DNA from: Amphritea pacifica | GTDB lineage: Bacteria; Pseudomonadota; Gammaproteobacteria; Pseudomonadales; Balneatricaceae | Assembly (NCBI RefSeq): GCF_016924145.1 | Contig: NZ_JAFFZO010000004.1 | Coordinates: forward strand, 72,786 to 136,785 | Length of the DNA: 64,000 bases | Reading direction: 5' to 3' | Part shown: one piece after another, positions 44,658 to 53,479 of the stretch | Position numbering within the stretch: position 1 is the first letter of the stretch | Layout of the letters: every line of letters begins with the position of its first letter | Program-made: the position numbers and the translations under genes | Notes under the pieces: generated by a model | Seen by the model: only the letters and a program-made list of their open reading frames with translations | Told to the model about the DNA's origin: nothing | The model's database searches: none

Positions 44658-46190
44658 ATGTCACAGGCAGACACGCCATCCCCAGAGAATCAAACCGGAA
44701 AACAGACTCTCATCTGGGGGCTGGTGCTGGCTGGGTTACTGATTGCGGGTTATCTGTTCCAGTATTTTATGGAAGATATCAGGCTGGCTAAGATCAGTCA
44801 TAGTGCAGATATTGAAACGGTTATCCATGACCTGAGTATTCAGGCTCAGGATTATCTTTTACTCACTGAGAGATTTCAGTCAATCAACGATATCTGGGGG
44901 ATCACTGCGATCATCCTGGCAGCCGCGGGGTCTGCTGCGGTCCTTTTGCGGGCTCCACAACTGATCATTGTTCTGATCGCCGCAACCGTAGGCATCGGTT
45001 ATGGCGCTATTCAGCTATATACGCCAGAGGCTGTTGTTGCGGGTGTAAAGCTGGCACAGAGCCGGGTGGCCTGTCTTACACCCATCGCGCAGTCGTTACA
45101 GCCGGTGATGCTGGTTGCTGATTCCCGTATAGATGATGCGCGGGACCATATCGATAAACTGATAACAGATATGGATGAGAAGAGTATCGGGTTAGCTTCG
45201 TATCGCAAACGTGTTTTGGTGCAACAAGCAGTCAATGAGGAACAGCAGCAAGCCGCATTGAAGGCCCTCGATCAGGTTCTGGCTATTCCATTGAGGGATC
45301 ACTCTGATGCTGTTGATGACCTGCGGGAGAGCCAGCAACAACTGTCTGAGATCAGGCATGAACTCGGGCCCGGGAAATCAACCACCAGGGTCCTGAGTAG
45401 GATCAGTCAACAGTTAAATCTGTTACAAACAGCGATTACTGACCTGTCAAATCCGCAGGCTTTACTTAACGGTATTGAGATGAAGGTGAATCGTTATCTT
45501 CAGCAGCAAGACCGCACGGAGCTTGTGTTGCTTGAGGGGGACCGGGTGATGGCGCGGTTGTCTGAAATCAGTAGCCCGCTGCCGGGATTATTGCAGCGCC
45601 TGCATCACTGGAAAACAGCCAGGAACAGTGTAGCAAAGGAGATAAGGTCGGCTGTGACCACAACCGATAGTGAGTTACGCCGGTTAGTGGGGGATTCCGG
45701 GATTACCCTGACGAAAGTACAAAAAGTAGCGCAACGGGTTGCGACGATTACCATTGAGCCTGAAACCGCCCAAACTTTGCTTTCTTCCAGTCGTTTGACA
45801 ACAGAACCTCAACTAAGCTTAGGCTCTTTAGAGCAGAAGTCTCAGTACTCAACCGAGCAGCTCATCCAGAGAGCCAGCCGACAGCTTCTGATTGCACAGC
45901 AAAAACTGGACCGGTATCAGCAACAGCTGGCTGCTGTCAGACAGGTATATGACAAGATTGAAACGGTGGAAACGGTCCATTTGCCGATAATTGAAACGGC
46001 CCGACAACGGATTGAAAAAGCCACAAACTACTTTCAGGACTCGATTGCGTCAGCAAAGCTGTTGCTAAAACAGAGTGCAGCATCGCTTCAACAGATTTAT
46101 GGCATTGACGGTATGATCAATTTTGATCAGACCTCTCGGAAGATCAGATTGTGTATGAACTCCAGTTCACTCAATCTGAATGCAGAATAG
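44658..46190 (+). CDS. Membrane-anchored coiled-coil protein of unknown function
   Basis: 510 aa. A hydrophobic helix at about residues 18-38 (LIWGLVLAGLLIAGYLFQ) and a second hydrophobic region at about 75-118. The remaining 380 residues are Gln/Leu/Glu-rich with long coiled-coil potential (EEQQQAALKALDQVL, LIAQQKLDRYQQQLAAV). Few cysteines, no catalytic motif. I do not recognise the family. It could be a structural or scaffold protein facing cytoplasm or periplasm; topology is uncertain. Confidence 0.6.
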   Translation: MSQADTPSPENQTGKQTLIWGLVLAGLLIAGYLFQYFMEDIRLAKISHSADIETVIHDLSIQAQDYLLLTERFQSINDIWGITAIILAAAGSAAVLLRAPQLIIVLIAATVGIGYGAIQLYTPEAVVAGVKLAQSRVACLTPIAQSLQPVMLVADSRIDDARDHIDKLITDMDEKSIGLASYRKRVLVQQAVNEEQQQAALKALDQVLAIPLRDHSDAVDDLRESQQQLSEIRHELGPGKSTTRVLSRISQQLNLLQTAITDLSNPQALLNGIEMKVNRYLQQQDRTELVLLEGDRVMARLSEISSPLPGLLQRLHHWKTARNSVAKEIRSAVTTTDSELRRLVGDSGITLTKVQKVAQRVATITIEPETAQTLLSSSRLTTEPQLSLGSLEQKSQYSTEQLIQRASRQLLIAQQKLDRYQQQLAAVRQVYDKIETVETVHLPIIETARQRIEKATNYFQDSIASAKLLLKQSAASLQQIYGIDGMINFDQTSRKIRLCMNSSSLNLNAE

Positions 46191-46206
46191 TTATTGTGGA
46201 TAATAA

Positions 46207-46232
46207 AGCCCCCGGTTTTTTTTCCGGGGGCT
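46207..46232 (-). terminator. Terminator between convergent genes
   Basis: Perfect 9-bp arms AGCCCCCGG and CCGGGGGCT around a T8 loop. On the minus strand it is followed by TTTATTA, fitting the TRAP receptor gene. Confidence 0.75.
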
Positions 46233-46254
46233 GGGGAGTGTTTCATCAGACCGA

Positions 46255-47307
46255 TTATTGCTGATTGGCAGCCTGATACTTATCGATCAGGGCATTGGCT
46301 TTATCCAACAGTCTCTGAGAATCATAGCCATCGTCCTTCATCTGTTTCAGCCAGTCTTCGGTTACGAAGGCCAGTTTCTCTTTCCAGGCGGTAATTTCAG
46401 ATTCGGGTAGCTGATACAGTTCGTTACCCTGATCGATCGCGGCCTGGCGGCCGGTTCTTTCGTAGGTATCGAATGCTTCACCAATAAAACCCGCCAGCTC
46501 AACGCCGGAGTTATCATCGATCACTTTTTGCAGATCGGGCGGCAGGCTGTCATAGGCTTTTTTATTCATACTGAAAATAAAGTTATTCGCATAGAGACCG
46601 CGTTTTCCCGGTATCTCCGTATGATGTTTAACCAACTGGTGTATCTTCAGTGGTTTGACCACTTCGAAAGGCAGCACCGCCACATCGATAACTCCCTTCG
46701 ACAGTGCGCTGGGCATCTGCGGTACGGGCATGAAGACTGTATTGGCGCCCAGCCCTTCAAATGCAGCCGCCATGGTTTTATTGGGCGCACGGACTTTCAT
46801 TCCATCGAGGTCTGCAACGGTATGGATCGCTTTATCCCGCGAGTGCAGGGAGCCGGGGGAGTGCACATGCATTGCCAGCAGGTGCACATCTTTGAACTCG
46901 TCAGCCATCTCCTGTTCGGCATACTCCTGAATCGCCATGCTCACCGATTTTGCATCGGCCGCCATGAAGGGGAGTTCAAACACAGTTGATTTAGGAAAGC
47001 GGCCGGGTGTGTATCCGGTGACTGTCCAGCTGATATCAACGATACCTTTACGTACCTGGTCAAACAGTTGTGGTGGTTTGCCACCCAGTTGCATCGATGG
47101 GTAGATATCAATCTTTATCCGCCCATCGGATTCCTTCATCACTTTATCTGCCCAGGGCACGAGAAAATTCGTATGTGCGTTTGATGGAGGCGGCAGCATA
47201 TGGTGCAGCTTAAAGGTGAACTCGGGTTCAGCTGCGCTGGCGTTGGCAGCCCCGAGTAATAGTACACAGGCAGCGATAGAACGTTTTATGGTTGTTTTTA
47301 GTTTCAT
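46255..47307 (-). CDS. TRAP transporter solute-binding protein (DctP family)
   Basis: 350 aa with a signal peptide (cleavage near ASA). DctP signature: FKLHHMLPPPSNAHTNFLVP, WADKVMKESDGRIKIDIYPS, MKVRAPNKTMAAAFEGLGA and the carboxylate-binding arginine region KVRAP. It binds organic acids in the periplasm. It is encoded 86 bases after vanB on the same strand, suggesting uptake of vanillate or a related aromatic acid. The DctQ and DctM membrane subunits are not present, so it is an orphan here. Confidence 0.88.
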   Translation of the reverse strand: MKLKTTIKRSIAACVLLLGAANASAAEPEFTFKLHHMLPPPSNAHTNFLVPWADKVMKESDGRIKIDIYPSMQLGGKPPQLFDQVRKGIVDISWTVTGYTPGRFPKSTVFELPFMAADAKSVSMAIQEYAEQEMADEFKDVHLLAMHVHSPGSLHSRDKAIHTVADLDGMKVRAPNKTMAAAFEGLGANTVFMPVPQMPSALSKGVIDVAVLPFEVVKPLKIHQLVKHHTEIPGKRGLYANNFIFSMNKKAYDSLPPDLQKVIDDNSGVELAGFIGEAFDTYERTGRQAAIDQGNELYQLPESEITAWKEKLAFVTEDWLKQMKDDGYDSQRLLDKANALIDKYQAANQQ

Positions 47308-47393
47308 GTAGGTACCTTAAAAGGTTATTTATTGTTATTGGATTCAGCACAGTGTTTTATTTAATAGTTTTCTACTAGTCAGTAGCCGGGTGT

Positions 47394-48341
47394 TTATATA
47401 TCCAGCACTAAACGGGTACTTTTCGCGCGGGAACAGCAGGGCGCGAACTCTTCGTTTCTGGCGTGTTCCTCCGGGGACATATAGACATCACGGTGGTCCG
47501 GTTCGCCGGATAGCAGGCGGGTGGAGCATGTACCGCACACCCCCTCTTCACAGGCAAAGGGAATATCGATATCCAGATCAAGCATGACGTCCAGCGCACT
47601 TTTATCTGCCGGGATCTGAATTACTTCGCCACTACTGGCAATCTGAATTTCAAATGCACTATCGGCTTCGCCTGAGCTGGCTGCCGCGGCAAAATATTCC
47701 CGGTGTAACCGGGTTTCATCCCAGCCTTGTGCGGCTGCAGTTTGTAACACTGCGTCCATAAAAGGGTTTGGGCCACAGGTGTAGAGGTGAGTGCCTTGAT
47801 CCGGGTCGGCAAGCAGTGCCTGCATATCCAGACGGCCCTCTGTCTGGCTGAAGTGGAATCTTACCCGGTCAGCAAATTCAGAGGTGTTAATGCGCTCAAC
47901 AAAAGCGGCCTGCGCCGGGGATTTGGCGCAATAGTGCAGGGAAAAGCTGGCATCGGTGTGAGCCAGGCGTTCGGCCATACAGAGCAATGGCGTGATACCG
48001 ATACCCCCAGCGATCAGCAGGTGATGGCTTGCACTGTGCTCCAGTGGAAACAGATTGCGCGGCTCACTGATGGTTAAACGGTCCCCCACATTGACTGACT
48101 CATGCAGACAGATCGAGCCGCCCCGTGAATCGGGATCCTTGAGGACACCAATTTCATAGCAGTGGTGGTCATGGGGTGGATTGCACAGCGAATATTGTCG
48201 CACCAGCCCATTGGGCAGGTGCAGATCAATATGTGCTCCGGCACTAAAAGCCGGCAGTGCTGAATTATCGGTGCGCGCCAGGCGAAACAGATAAATATCA
48301 GCTGTTTCCTGCACCTTGGCGGTGACTTCGACTTCAAACAT
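47394..48341 (-). CDS. vanB: Vanillate O-demethylase reductase subunit (PDR family)
   Basis: 315 aa. Phthalate-dioxygenase-reductase architecture: FMN/ferredoxin-reductase barrel with the QYSLCNPP motif, NAD domain with GGIGITPLLCMAE, and a C-terminal plant-type 2Fe-2S domain CEEGVCGTCSTRLL with a fourth Cys in FAPCCSRAK. It passes electrons from NADH to the oxygenase VanA. It is encoded 44 bases downstream of vanA, which supports the specific name. Confidence 0.88.
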   Translation of the reverse strand: MFEVEVTAKVQETADIYLFRLARTDNSALPAFSAGAHIDLHLPNGLVRQYSLCNPPHDHHCYEIGVLKDPDSRGGSICLHESVNVGDRLTISEPRNLFPLEHSASHHLLIAGGIGITPLLCMAERLAHTDASFSLHYCAKSPAQAAFVERINTSEFADRVRFHFSQTEGRLDMQALLADPDQGTHLYTCGPNPFMDAVLQTAAAQGWDETRLHREYFAAAASSGEADSAFEIQIASSGEVIQIPADKSALDVMLDLDIDIPFACEEGVCGTCSTRLLSGEPDHRDVYMSPEEHARNEEFAPCCSRAKSTRLVLDI

Positions 48342-48385
48342 AGCGTTCTCTCCGGGTCTTCATCGGGTCGTCAGTTAAACGTTTG

Positions 48386-49438
48386 TCAGGCTAATGAAGA
48401 CTCCGCGGCCTCAGGGTTTTCCTCTTTCAGAAGCTTGTCGATAATACGTCGGGCATGAACGCCACCGGCATCGATATCCAGCTTAAGCAGTCGCAATTCG
48501 GGATTGGCCAGCAGGTTTTTCTGCTGTAGTTCCAGCATCTCCAGATCTTCAGCAAAAATGCCTCCCTGACCTTCGCGAATTGCGTCGGTCAGTGCTGCAT
48601 CATCGGCTTTAAAGTTGCGAGCCATCCCCCAGAAATACCAGTGGCTGGTTTCTGTTTCAGGGGTGATGAAGTCGACAACGACACTGTTTACCCGCTTATC
48701 TGCCGGAGCTTCCCGGCCACCGTTACCGGCCAGTGCGACACCTACGTCGATCAGTACATGGCTTGGGGGGGTAAAGCGACAGATCTGCCAGCGATCTACC
48801 GGCTGGTCATCGGGCAAACCTTTGGTCCGCAGGTTTCCCTGCCAGAAGGGGGGCGCAATCACATTGTCCATAAAGCGGCTGGTGGTGACCTCATTACCCA
48901 CTTTCTCTGTTTTAACCGGTGCTTCATCGATCTCTTTCTGACCGATGCTGGTGGAATGAACGTAGGTTTCGTGGGTCAGATCCATCAGGTTATCGATCAT
49001 CAGTTTGTAATCGCACTGGATATGATACAACCCACCGCCGTAGGCCCAGTCATCACTGACTGCCCACTCCAGATGGGGGATAGCATCACTGCTGGCTTTA
49101 TCGGCATCGCCTGTCCACACCCAGATAAACCCATAACGTTCTTCGACCGGATAACTCTTCATGCAGGGAAAACCACCCACCCGCTGCTTGGGCATCGAAA
49201 GGGTTTTACCGTCCCTGCCAACTTTCAAACCATGATAACCACACACCAGGCCGCCGCCTTCGGTATAGCCAAGGGAGAGTGGTGCACCACGGTGAGGGCA
49301 GAAGTCTTTCACCGCCGCGACTTTGCCATCGCCATCTCTGAAAAAAGCGATCTGTTCGCCACAGATTGTACGGCCGAGGGGTTTTTCTGCGATTTCATCA
49401 GGGGTACAGGCTACATACCAGCAGTTTTTAGGAAACAT
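48386..49438 (-). CDS. vanA: Vanillate O-demethylase oxygenase subunit
   Basis: 350 aa, usual length. Rieske oxygenase that cleaves the methyl ether of vanillate to protocatechuate and formaldehyde. N-terminal MFPKNCWYVACTPDEIAEKP is typical of VanA. The Rieske motif is CPHRGAPLSLGY with partner CGYHGLKV; mononuclear iron ligands lie in NLMDLTHETYVH. GGAG precedes the start by eight bases. The formaldehyde made here connects to one-carbon metabolism, as do the THF genes at 19-25 kb. Confidence 0.92.
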   Translation of the reverse strand: MFPKNCWYVACTPDEIAEKPLGRTICGEQIAFFRDGDGKVAAVKDFCPHRGAPLSLGYTEGGGLVCGYHGLKVGRDGKTLSMPKQRVGGFPCMKSYPVEERYGFIWVWTGDADKASSDAIPHLEWAVSDDWAYGGGLYHIQCDYKLMIDNLMDLTHETYVHSTSIGQKEIDEAPVKTEKVGNEVTTSRFMDNVIAPPFWQGNLRTKGLPDDQPVDRWQICRFTPPSHVLIDVGVALAGNGGREAPADKRVNSVVVDFITPETETSHWYFWGMARNFKADDAALTDAIREGQGGIFAEDLEMLELQQKNLLANPELRLLKLDIDAGGVHARRIIDKLLKEENPEAAESSLA

Positions 49439-49470
49439 AGAAAGGACTCCGAAATAGTTCTATTTGTTTT

Positions 49471-49534
49471 TATGGATACAATAATAGGCAAAATAAGGGT
49501 GTATATGCAATAAAAATGTATTTTTGGATACAAA
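49471..49534. promoter_or_regulatory. Two VanR-like boxes upstream of vanA
   Basis: TATGGATACAAT (49471-49482) and TTTGGATACAAA (49523-49534), each near the VanR operator ATTGGATCCAAT known from Caulobacter, 52 bp (five turns) apart and 33-96 bp upstream of the vanA start. No GntR-type vanR gene is adjacent. The rest of 49439-49759 holds no gene. Confidence 0.5.
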
Positions 49535-49759
49535 AAATAAATTTCAGTGGGTCGTGGTTGTAGATTTTCTCTGCTTAGCAAAGCGTGAATAGTGATGGGG
49601 GAGGCTGAAAAGTCTGACAAAAACAGAGCGTTATGAGGGCAGATGGCTAAAGCTGTGGATTAAGGTAACCCTGAGCCATTTGGGAAGGGGCTGTTAACCT
49701 GTTTTTGTAAAGGGGAGGCTATTCAGACGTGCTTAGCCAGAGCAACTGATTCCGAAAGG

Positions 49760-50548
49760 CTATTTATCGGAAATGTCATCCAGGAAGAGCGAAAACAGTT
49801 CTGACTTGGAGTTGATTTCCAGCTTGCTGTAGAGGTTTTTGCAGTGAACTTTAGCGGTACCGTGGGCGATACCCAGCAGCTCTGCAATGGCGATTAAGGA
49901 GTAGCCCCGGATAATCAGTATCGCTATCTCGCTTTCCCGTTCGGTTAACAGGCCGCCGCCGAAGTTTCTGAACACATTGGATATCTGCTCATGAATGATA
50001 GCGCTGGCGTGCTGCGAGGTTTCCTGGGTGTTTTCGATGTTCTGCCAGTGCTTCCTGTAGGCGGAGATAACCAGCGGAGATATAGCCTGTAGCCGCTGTC
50101 GTGTGGCGGTTGTCGCCGGGGTTTCGATAACGGTGAGTGATATCTGTATCTGTGAGTCGTTGTCCAGATTTATGATAAAAGCGGCTTCTTCATAACCCCG
50201 GTTACAGTAATGCTCGGTGTAGTAAGTACTCTCGAAAAAGTCATCCGGGGCGATCTCTTTGATAAAGTGTAAACCGGTTGAAAGCCCCGTTTTAAAGGCA
50301 TTATAGAACGGATCAATCATATAGAAGCCGTTCAGGTACTCATCCATTATTTTGTCGGTTAACAGGGTTGAATCAGGGGCTACCAGAATCGTAGGACGGC
50401 TGTTTTTATGAAAGTGAATGACGAATACCGATTCACAGGGTGTGGCAGAGTTAATCAGACTGAGCAAAGCTTGATTAAACGCATCAGCACCACTCGTATC
50501 GATTAGTTTAGAGGCAAGCAGGTATACATTTTCTGAAGAATCGTCCAC
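49760..50548 (-). CDS. LuxR-type transcriptional regulator
   Basis: 262 aa. The C-terminal LuxR helix-turn-helix is clear: LLTERESEIAILIIRGYSL, IAELLGIAHGTAKVHCKNLY and LEINSKSELFSLF. The N-terminal 170 residues are alpha/beta and resemble autoinducer- or PAS-like sensor domains, but without a recognisable acyl-homoserine lactone signature. It lies 162 bases downstream of the amidohydrolase gene and may control it and the porin/receptor genes at 52.6-54.6 kb. Confidence 0.82.
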   Translation of the reverse strand: MDDSSENVYLLASKLIDTSGADAFNQALLSLINSATPCESVFVIHFHKNSRPTILVAPDSTLLTDKIMDEYLNGFYMIDPFYNAFKTGLSTGLHFIKEIAPDDFFESTYYTEHYCNRGYEEAAFIINLDNDSQIQISLTVIETPATTATRQRLQAISPLVISAYRKHWQNIENTQETSQHASAIIHEQISNVFRNFGGGLLTERESEIAILIIRGYSLIAIAELLGIAHGTAKVHCKNLYSKLEINSKSELFSLFLDDISDK

Positions 50549-50666
50549 TCATACTTCCTTTGGGATTCTGGCCTGATGGTGCTTAATAGATGTTGTTCAA
50601 TAGTATATCGGTTGGTGAGTTTTTGTCGAATGGCAATTTGGGCGCGAAGGGAAGGGCACGAAACAG

Positions 50667-50693
50667 GTCAGCAAGCCTGCTGCAGGCTTGCTG
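50667..50693. terminator. Hairpin after the amidohydrolase gene
   Basis: Perfect 12-bp arms TCAGCAAGCCTG and CAGGCTTGCTGA with a 3-base loop, between the amidohydrolase stop and the LuxR-type gene. It lacks a T tract on either side. Confidence 0.5.
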
Positions 50694-50710
50694 ATGCAGC
50701 CATCAGTGGA

Positions 50711-52342
50711 TCAGTATGATGGGGCCCGGTAGACCTCTTTGCCGCCTAACAGGGTTAATAGCACCTTAGTCTTTTCAATTTCGTACGGGGAGATGGTATA
50801 GAGATCCTGATTGAGGATGATCAGGTCAGCAAACTTACCGACCGTTAAACTACCGGTGGTTTTCTCTCTCCAGGCTGCCCGTGCTGCATTGATGGTATAG
50901 CCTTTGATCGCGGTATCGATATCGATGCGGTAGTGAGGGTTGTGTGCCGGTGAGCTTTCACTGGCGCCGGAAACCTGCCGGGTCAGTGCTGTCTGCATGA
51001 TAGCAAAGGGATCAAAGGTGCTCACGCCCCAGTCACTACTGAGTGCACAGACCATGCCCTGGCGTACCAGCTCACCAATCGGGAAAATCTGCCGGCAGCG
51101 TTCTTCACCCAGCATCTCCAGGGCGATCTTATCGTTGTCCGGGTCCGGTTGTGCCCACAGTGGCTGGACGTTGCCATAAACCCCCAGTTGTTTGAAGCGG
51201 GGGAAGTCTGATCCGGTGACCAACTGTATGTGTGCCAGCTGGTGGCGGCTATCCCATGCACCATTCATCTGCCGGGCGTACTCAATACCATTCAGTGCTG
51301 CGTTAACCGCGCCGTCACCGATGGTGTGAACATGCAGCTGGAATTTCTCTTTATCAAAGGCGGTAAAGAACTCATTGATTTGTGGCTGATCAAACATCAG
51401 TGGTGCGGTTGTGCCGGTATCACTACGGGGTTCCAGCAGTGTAGCTGTGCCACTTTCAAGCACTCCGTCGAGGAAGAACTTGGCTGAGTGGAGAGACACC
51501 ATATCATCGGCATAGATCTCCCGCAGCGAGAGAAGTTCCTGCAGTTGCTCTGCCAGTGGCAGGTGCGCAAAGATTTTTGAGGTGGCCGCCACCCGCAGTG
51601 TCAAATGACCCTGCTGGTTCAGTGCCTGATAGTTTTCCATCGTTTTGCGAGGGGCCACGGCATCCAGAATGCCGGTGATACCGTGCTGGTTGAACACTTT
51701 GCAGTAGTGCTGCATCGCCTCGAAATAATCCTCGTCACTGAACGATGGTGAGAACCGGTTCATTGCCCAGATGGCATCCTCATAGATATACCCCTTGGGG
51801 GAGCCATCGGCACAGCGGGCATAGCTGCCGCTGGCAGGCTCCGGGCTTGCAGCGGTAACGCCGGCAACACGAAACGCTTCGCTGTTCGCCCAGCCGCTGT
51901 GGTAATCAAACGAGAAAATCAGTGCGGGGCGCCCATCGGTCACCGCATCCAGTCGCTCTTTGGTGAGATTGTTTTCGTTAAATATAGAGGGATTAAAGCC
52001 GATCCCTTTAATCCACTCTTTATGCTGATTTTCCCGGCAGAATCGCTCAATCTCACTGAGCAGATCGTCCATGGTTTTCATCTCATGCAGGGGGACATAG
52101 TGGAAGAAGTCGGCGCTGGTGGCCTGAAAATGTATGTGGGTATCCTGAAAGCCGGGCAGCACCAGTTGCCCCTGAGCATCAATCATCTGAGTGTTCTTGT
52201 CAGCCAGCGCTTTAATTTCCGTGTTGCTGCCTACCGCGATGATCTGATCACCATAGATTGCCAACGCTTCGGCTGTTTCATTTATATCATCCATTGTATG
52301 GATGTTACCGTTGACGATTATCTTGTCTGCTATGTATGACAT
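50711..52342 (-). CDS. YtcJ-like metal-dependent amidohydrolase
   Basis: 543 aa. Amidohydrolase-3 family: GNIHTMDDINETAEALAIYG, metal site DTHIHFQATS near 68, QLHVHTIGDGAVNAAL near 330, AHIQLV near 365, LSSDWGVSTFDPF with the catalytic Asp, and a C-terminal GSLTVGKFADLIILN. No signal peptide. Family members cleave amide or N-acyl bonds. Location near a polyamine-type receptor and a porin suggests hydrolysis of an imported N-substituted amine; this is inference. Confidence 0.88.
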   Translation of the reverse strand: MSYIADKIIVNGNIHTMDDINETAEALAIYGDQIIAVGSNTEIKALADKNTQMIDAQGQLVLPGFQDTHIHFQATSADFFHYVPLHEMKTMDDLLSEIERFCRENQHKEWIKGIGFNPSIFNENNLTKERLDAVTDGRPALIFSFDYHSGWANSEAFRVAGVTAASPEPASGSYARCADGSPKGYIYEDAIWAMNRFSPSFSDEDYFEAMQHYCKVFNQHGITGILDAVAPRKTMENYQALNQQGHLTLRVAATSKIFAHLPLAEQLQELLSLREIYADDMVSLHSAKFFLDGVLESGTATLLEPRSDTGTTAPLMFDQPQINEFFTAFDKEKFQLHVHTIGDGAVNAALNGIEYARQMNGAWDSRHQLAHIQLVTGSDFPRFKQLGVYGNVQPLWAQPDPDNDKIALEMLGEERCRQIFPIGELVRQGMVCALSSDWGVSTFDPFAIMQTALTRQVSGASESSPAHNPHYRIDIDTAIKGYTINAARAAWREKTTGSLTVGKFADLIILNQDLYTISPYEIEKTKVLLTLLGGKEVYRAPSY

Positions 52343-52640
52343 TAAGTAGATCCATGTTTAGAGATGTGGACAAAAGGTATAGCTGAGGCCGTCAGATAAT
52401 AAGTTTCTGACTCTTTATTATGTTTTTAATTTTCATTCGAAAAATATCTCATACATCTGTCAGATTAACGTAATTATGATTGTCAGGAATACCACGTTAG
52501 GTATAGATGATGACGGTTGATATAAATACTTATCGACGTAGATGACACTTTTTTTTCAACTAATGAAATAGGGGTATACCGGAGAAAAAGAATCTCTGAA
52601 ATGATGGTTGCATACTAAAAAAAGTAAATGTGAGGGTGAC

Positions 52641-53363
52641 ATGAAGAATATTAAATCAATTGCAGCTATCGGCTTAAGTCTTTTGTCGGTGTCTGGTCTG
52701 GTTCGTGCAGATCTGGGTGCCAATGTGTCAGTGTTGAGTGAATGGCGTAACCGTGGCGTTTCTATGACCAATGAGTCGCTCGCTATTCAGGGTGGTATTG
52801 ACTGGTACAACCAGAGTGGCCTGTTTGCCAGCGTCTGGGCCAGTAACGTTGACTTCTTTCCTACCGGGCACCCTTTTGATGATGGTGCAACCGTTGAGCT
52901 TGATCTGCTGGCGGGGTATGCCGGTGCGATCAACGAAGATATCTCCTATGATGCAATATTATTCTACTACCAGTATCCGAATGATAATGTTGATCAGGAC
53001 TTCGCTGAGTTGAAGTTGGGCCTTAATTACAATGGTTTCCGCCTAGGTTATGAGCATGCACCTGACTACATTAACTCAGGCAAGGCATATCAGTATCTTT
53101 ACCTGAACTATCAGACCGATATCGCTGAAGGTGTGGGGCTTGAACTGCATGTCGGCTCTTCGTTTGGTGAGGTGTTTGATGATCCGACCACGCTGATGCT
53201 GGATAAATATAGGGATTATTCGGTGGGTGTCACCAAGAGCTTCAGTGGTGTTGATCTGAAACTGGCCTATGTGAACACGGATATATCCAGTACCTATGCG
53301 GTTGATAGTGGTCACATGGCGAACCAGGACGCCGTGGTGTTTTCCGTCTCTAAATCGTTTTAA
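52641..53363 (+). CDS. TorF-family putative outer-membrane porin
   Basis: 240 aa from the ATG at 52641 (GAGGG upstream). Signal peptide cleaved near VRA. Then the TIGR02001/TorF-type barrel: LGANVSVLSEWRNRGVSMT, LAIQGGIDWYNQSGLFASVW, LDLLAGYAG and a final strand AVVFSVSKSF ending in Phe. Members are frequently encoded with transport genes. It lies 117 bases upstream of a polyamine-type receptor on the same strand. Confidence 0.85.
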   Translation: MKNIKSIAAIGLSLLSVSGLVRADLGANVSVLSEWRNRGVSMTNESLAIQGGIDWYNQSGLFASVWASNVDFFPTGHPFDDGATVELDLLAGYAGAINEDISYDAILFYYQYPNDNVDQDFAELKLGLNYNGFRLGYEHAPDYINSGKAYQYLYLNYQTDIAEGVGLELHVGSSFGEVFDDPTTLMLDKYRDYSVGVTKSFSGVDLKLAYVNTDISSTYAVDSGHMANQDAVVFSVSKSF

Positions 53364-53479
53364 TGCGATAGTTTTATCAGGGCTGTTGTATAATCCCCTT
53401 CATACGGTAGCCACTGATAACTTTTTGAGTATTAATTGCTCTTAAAAGATAAATAAAAATATAAGTTTCAGAGGATGTT

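Noticed and set aside
48641-49513. 290-codon plus-strand open frame opposite vanA
   Set aside because: Antisense to a well-supported Rieske oxygenase gene, no recognisable protein signature.
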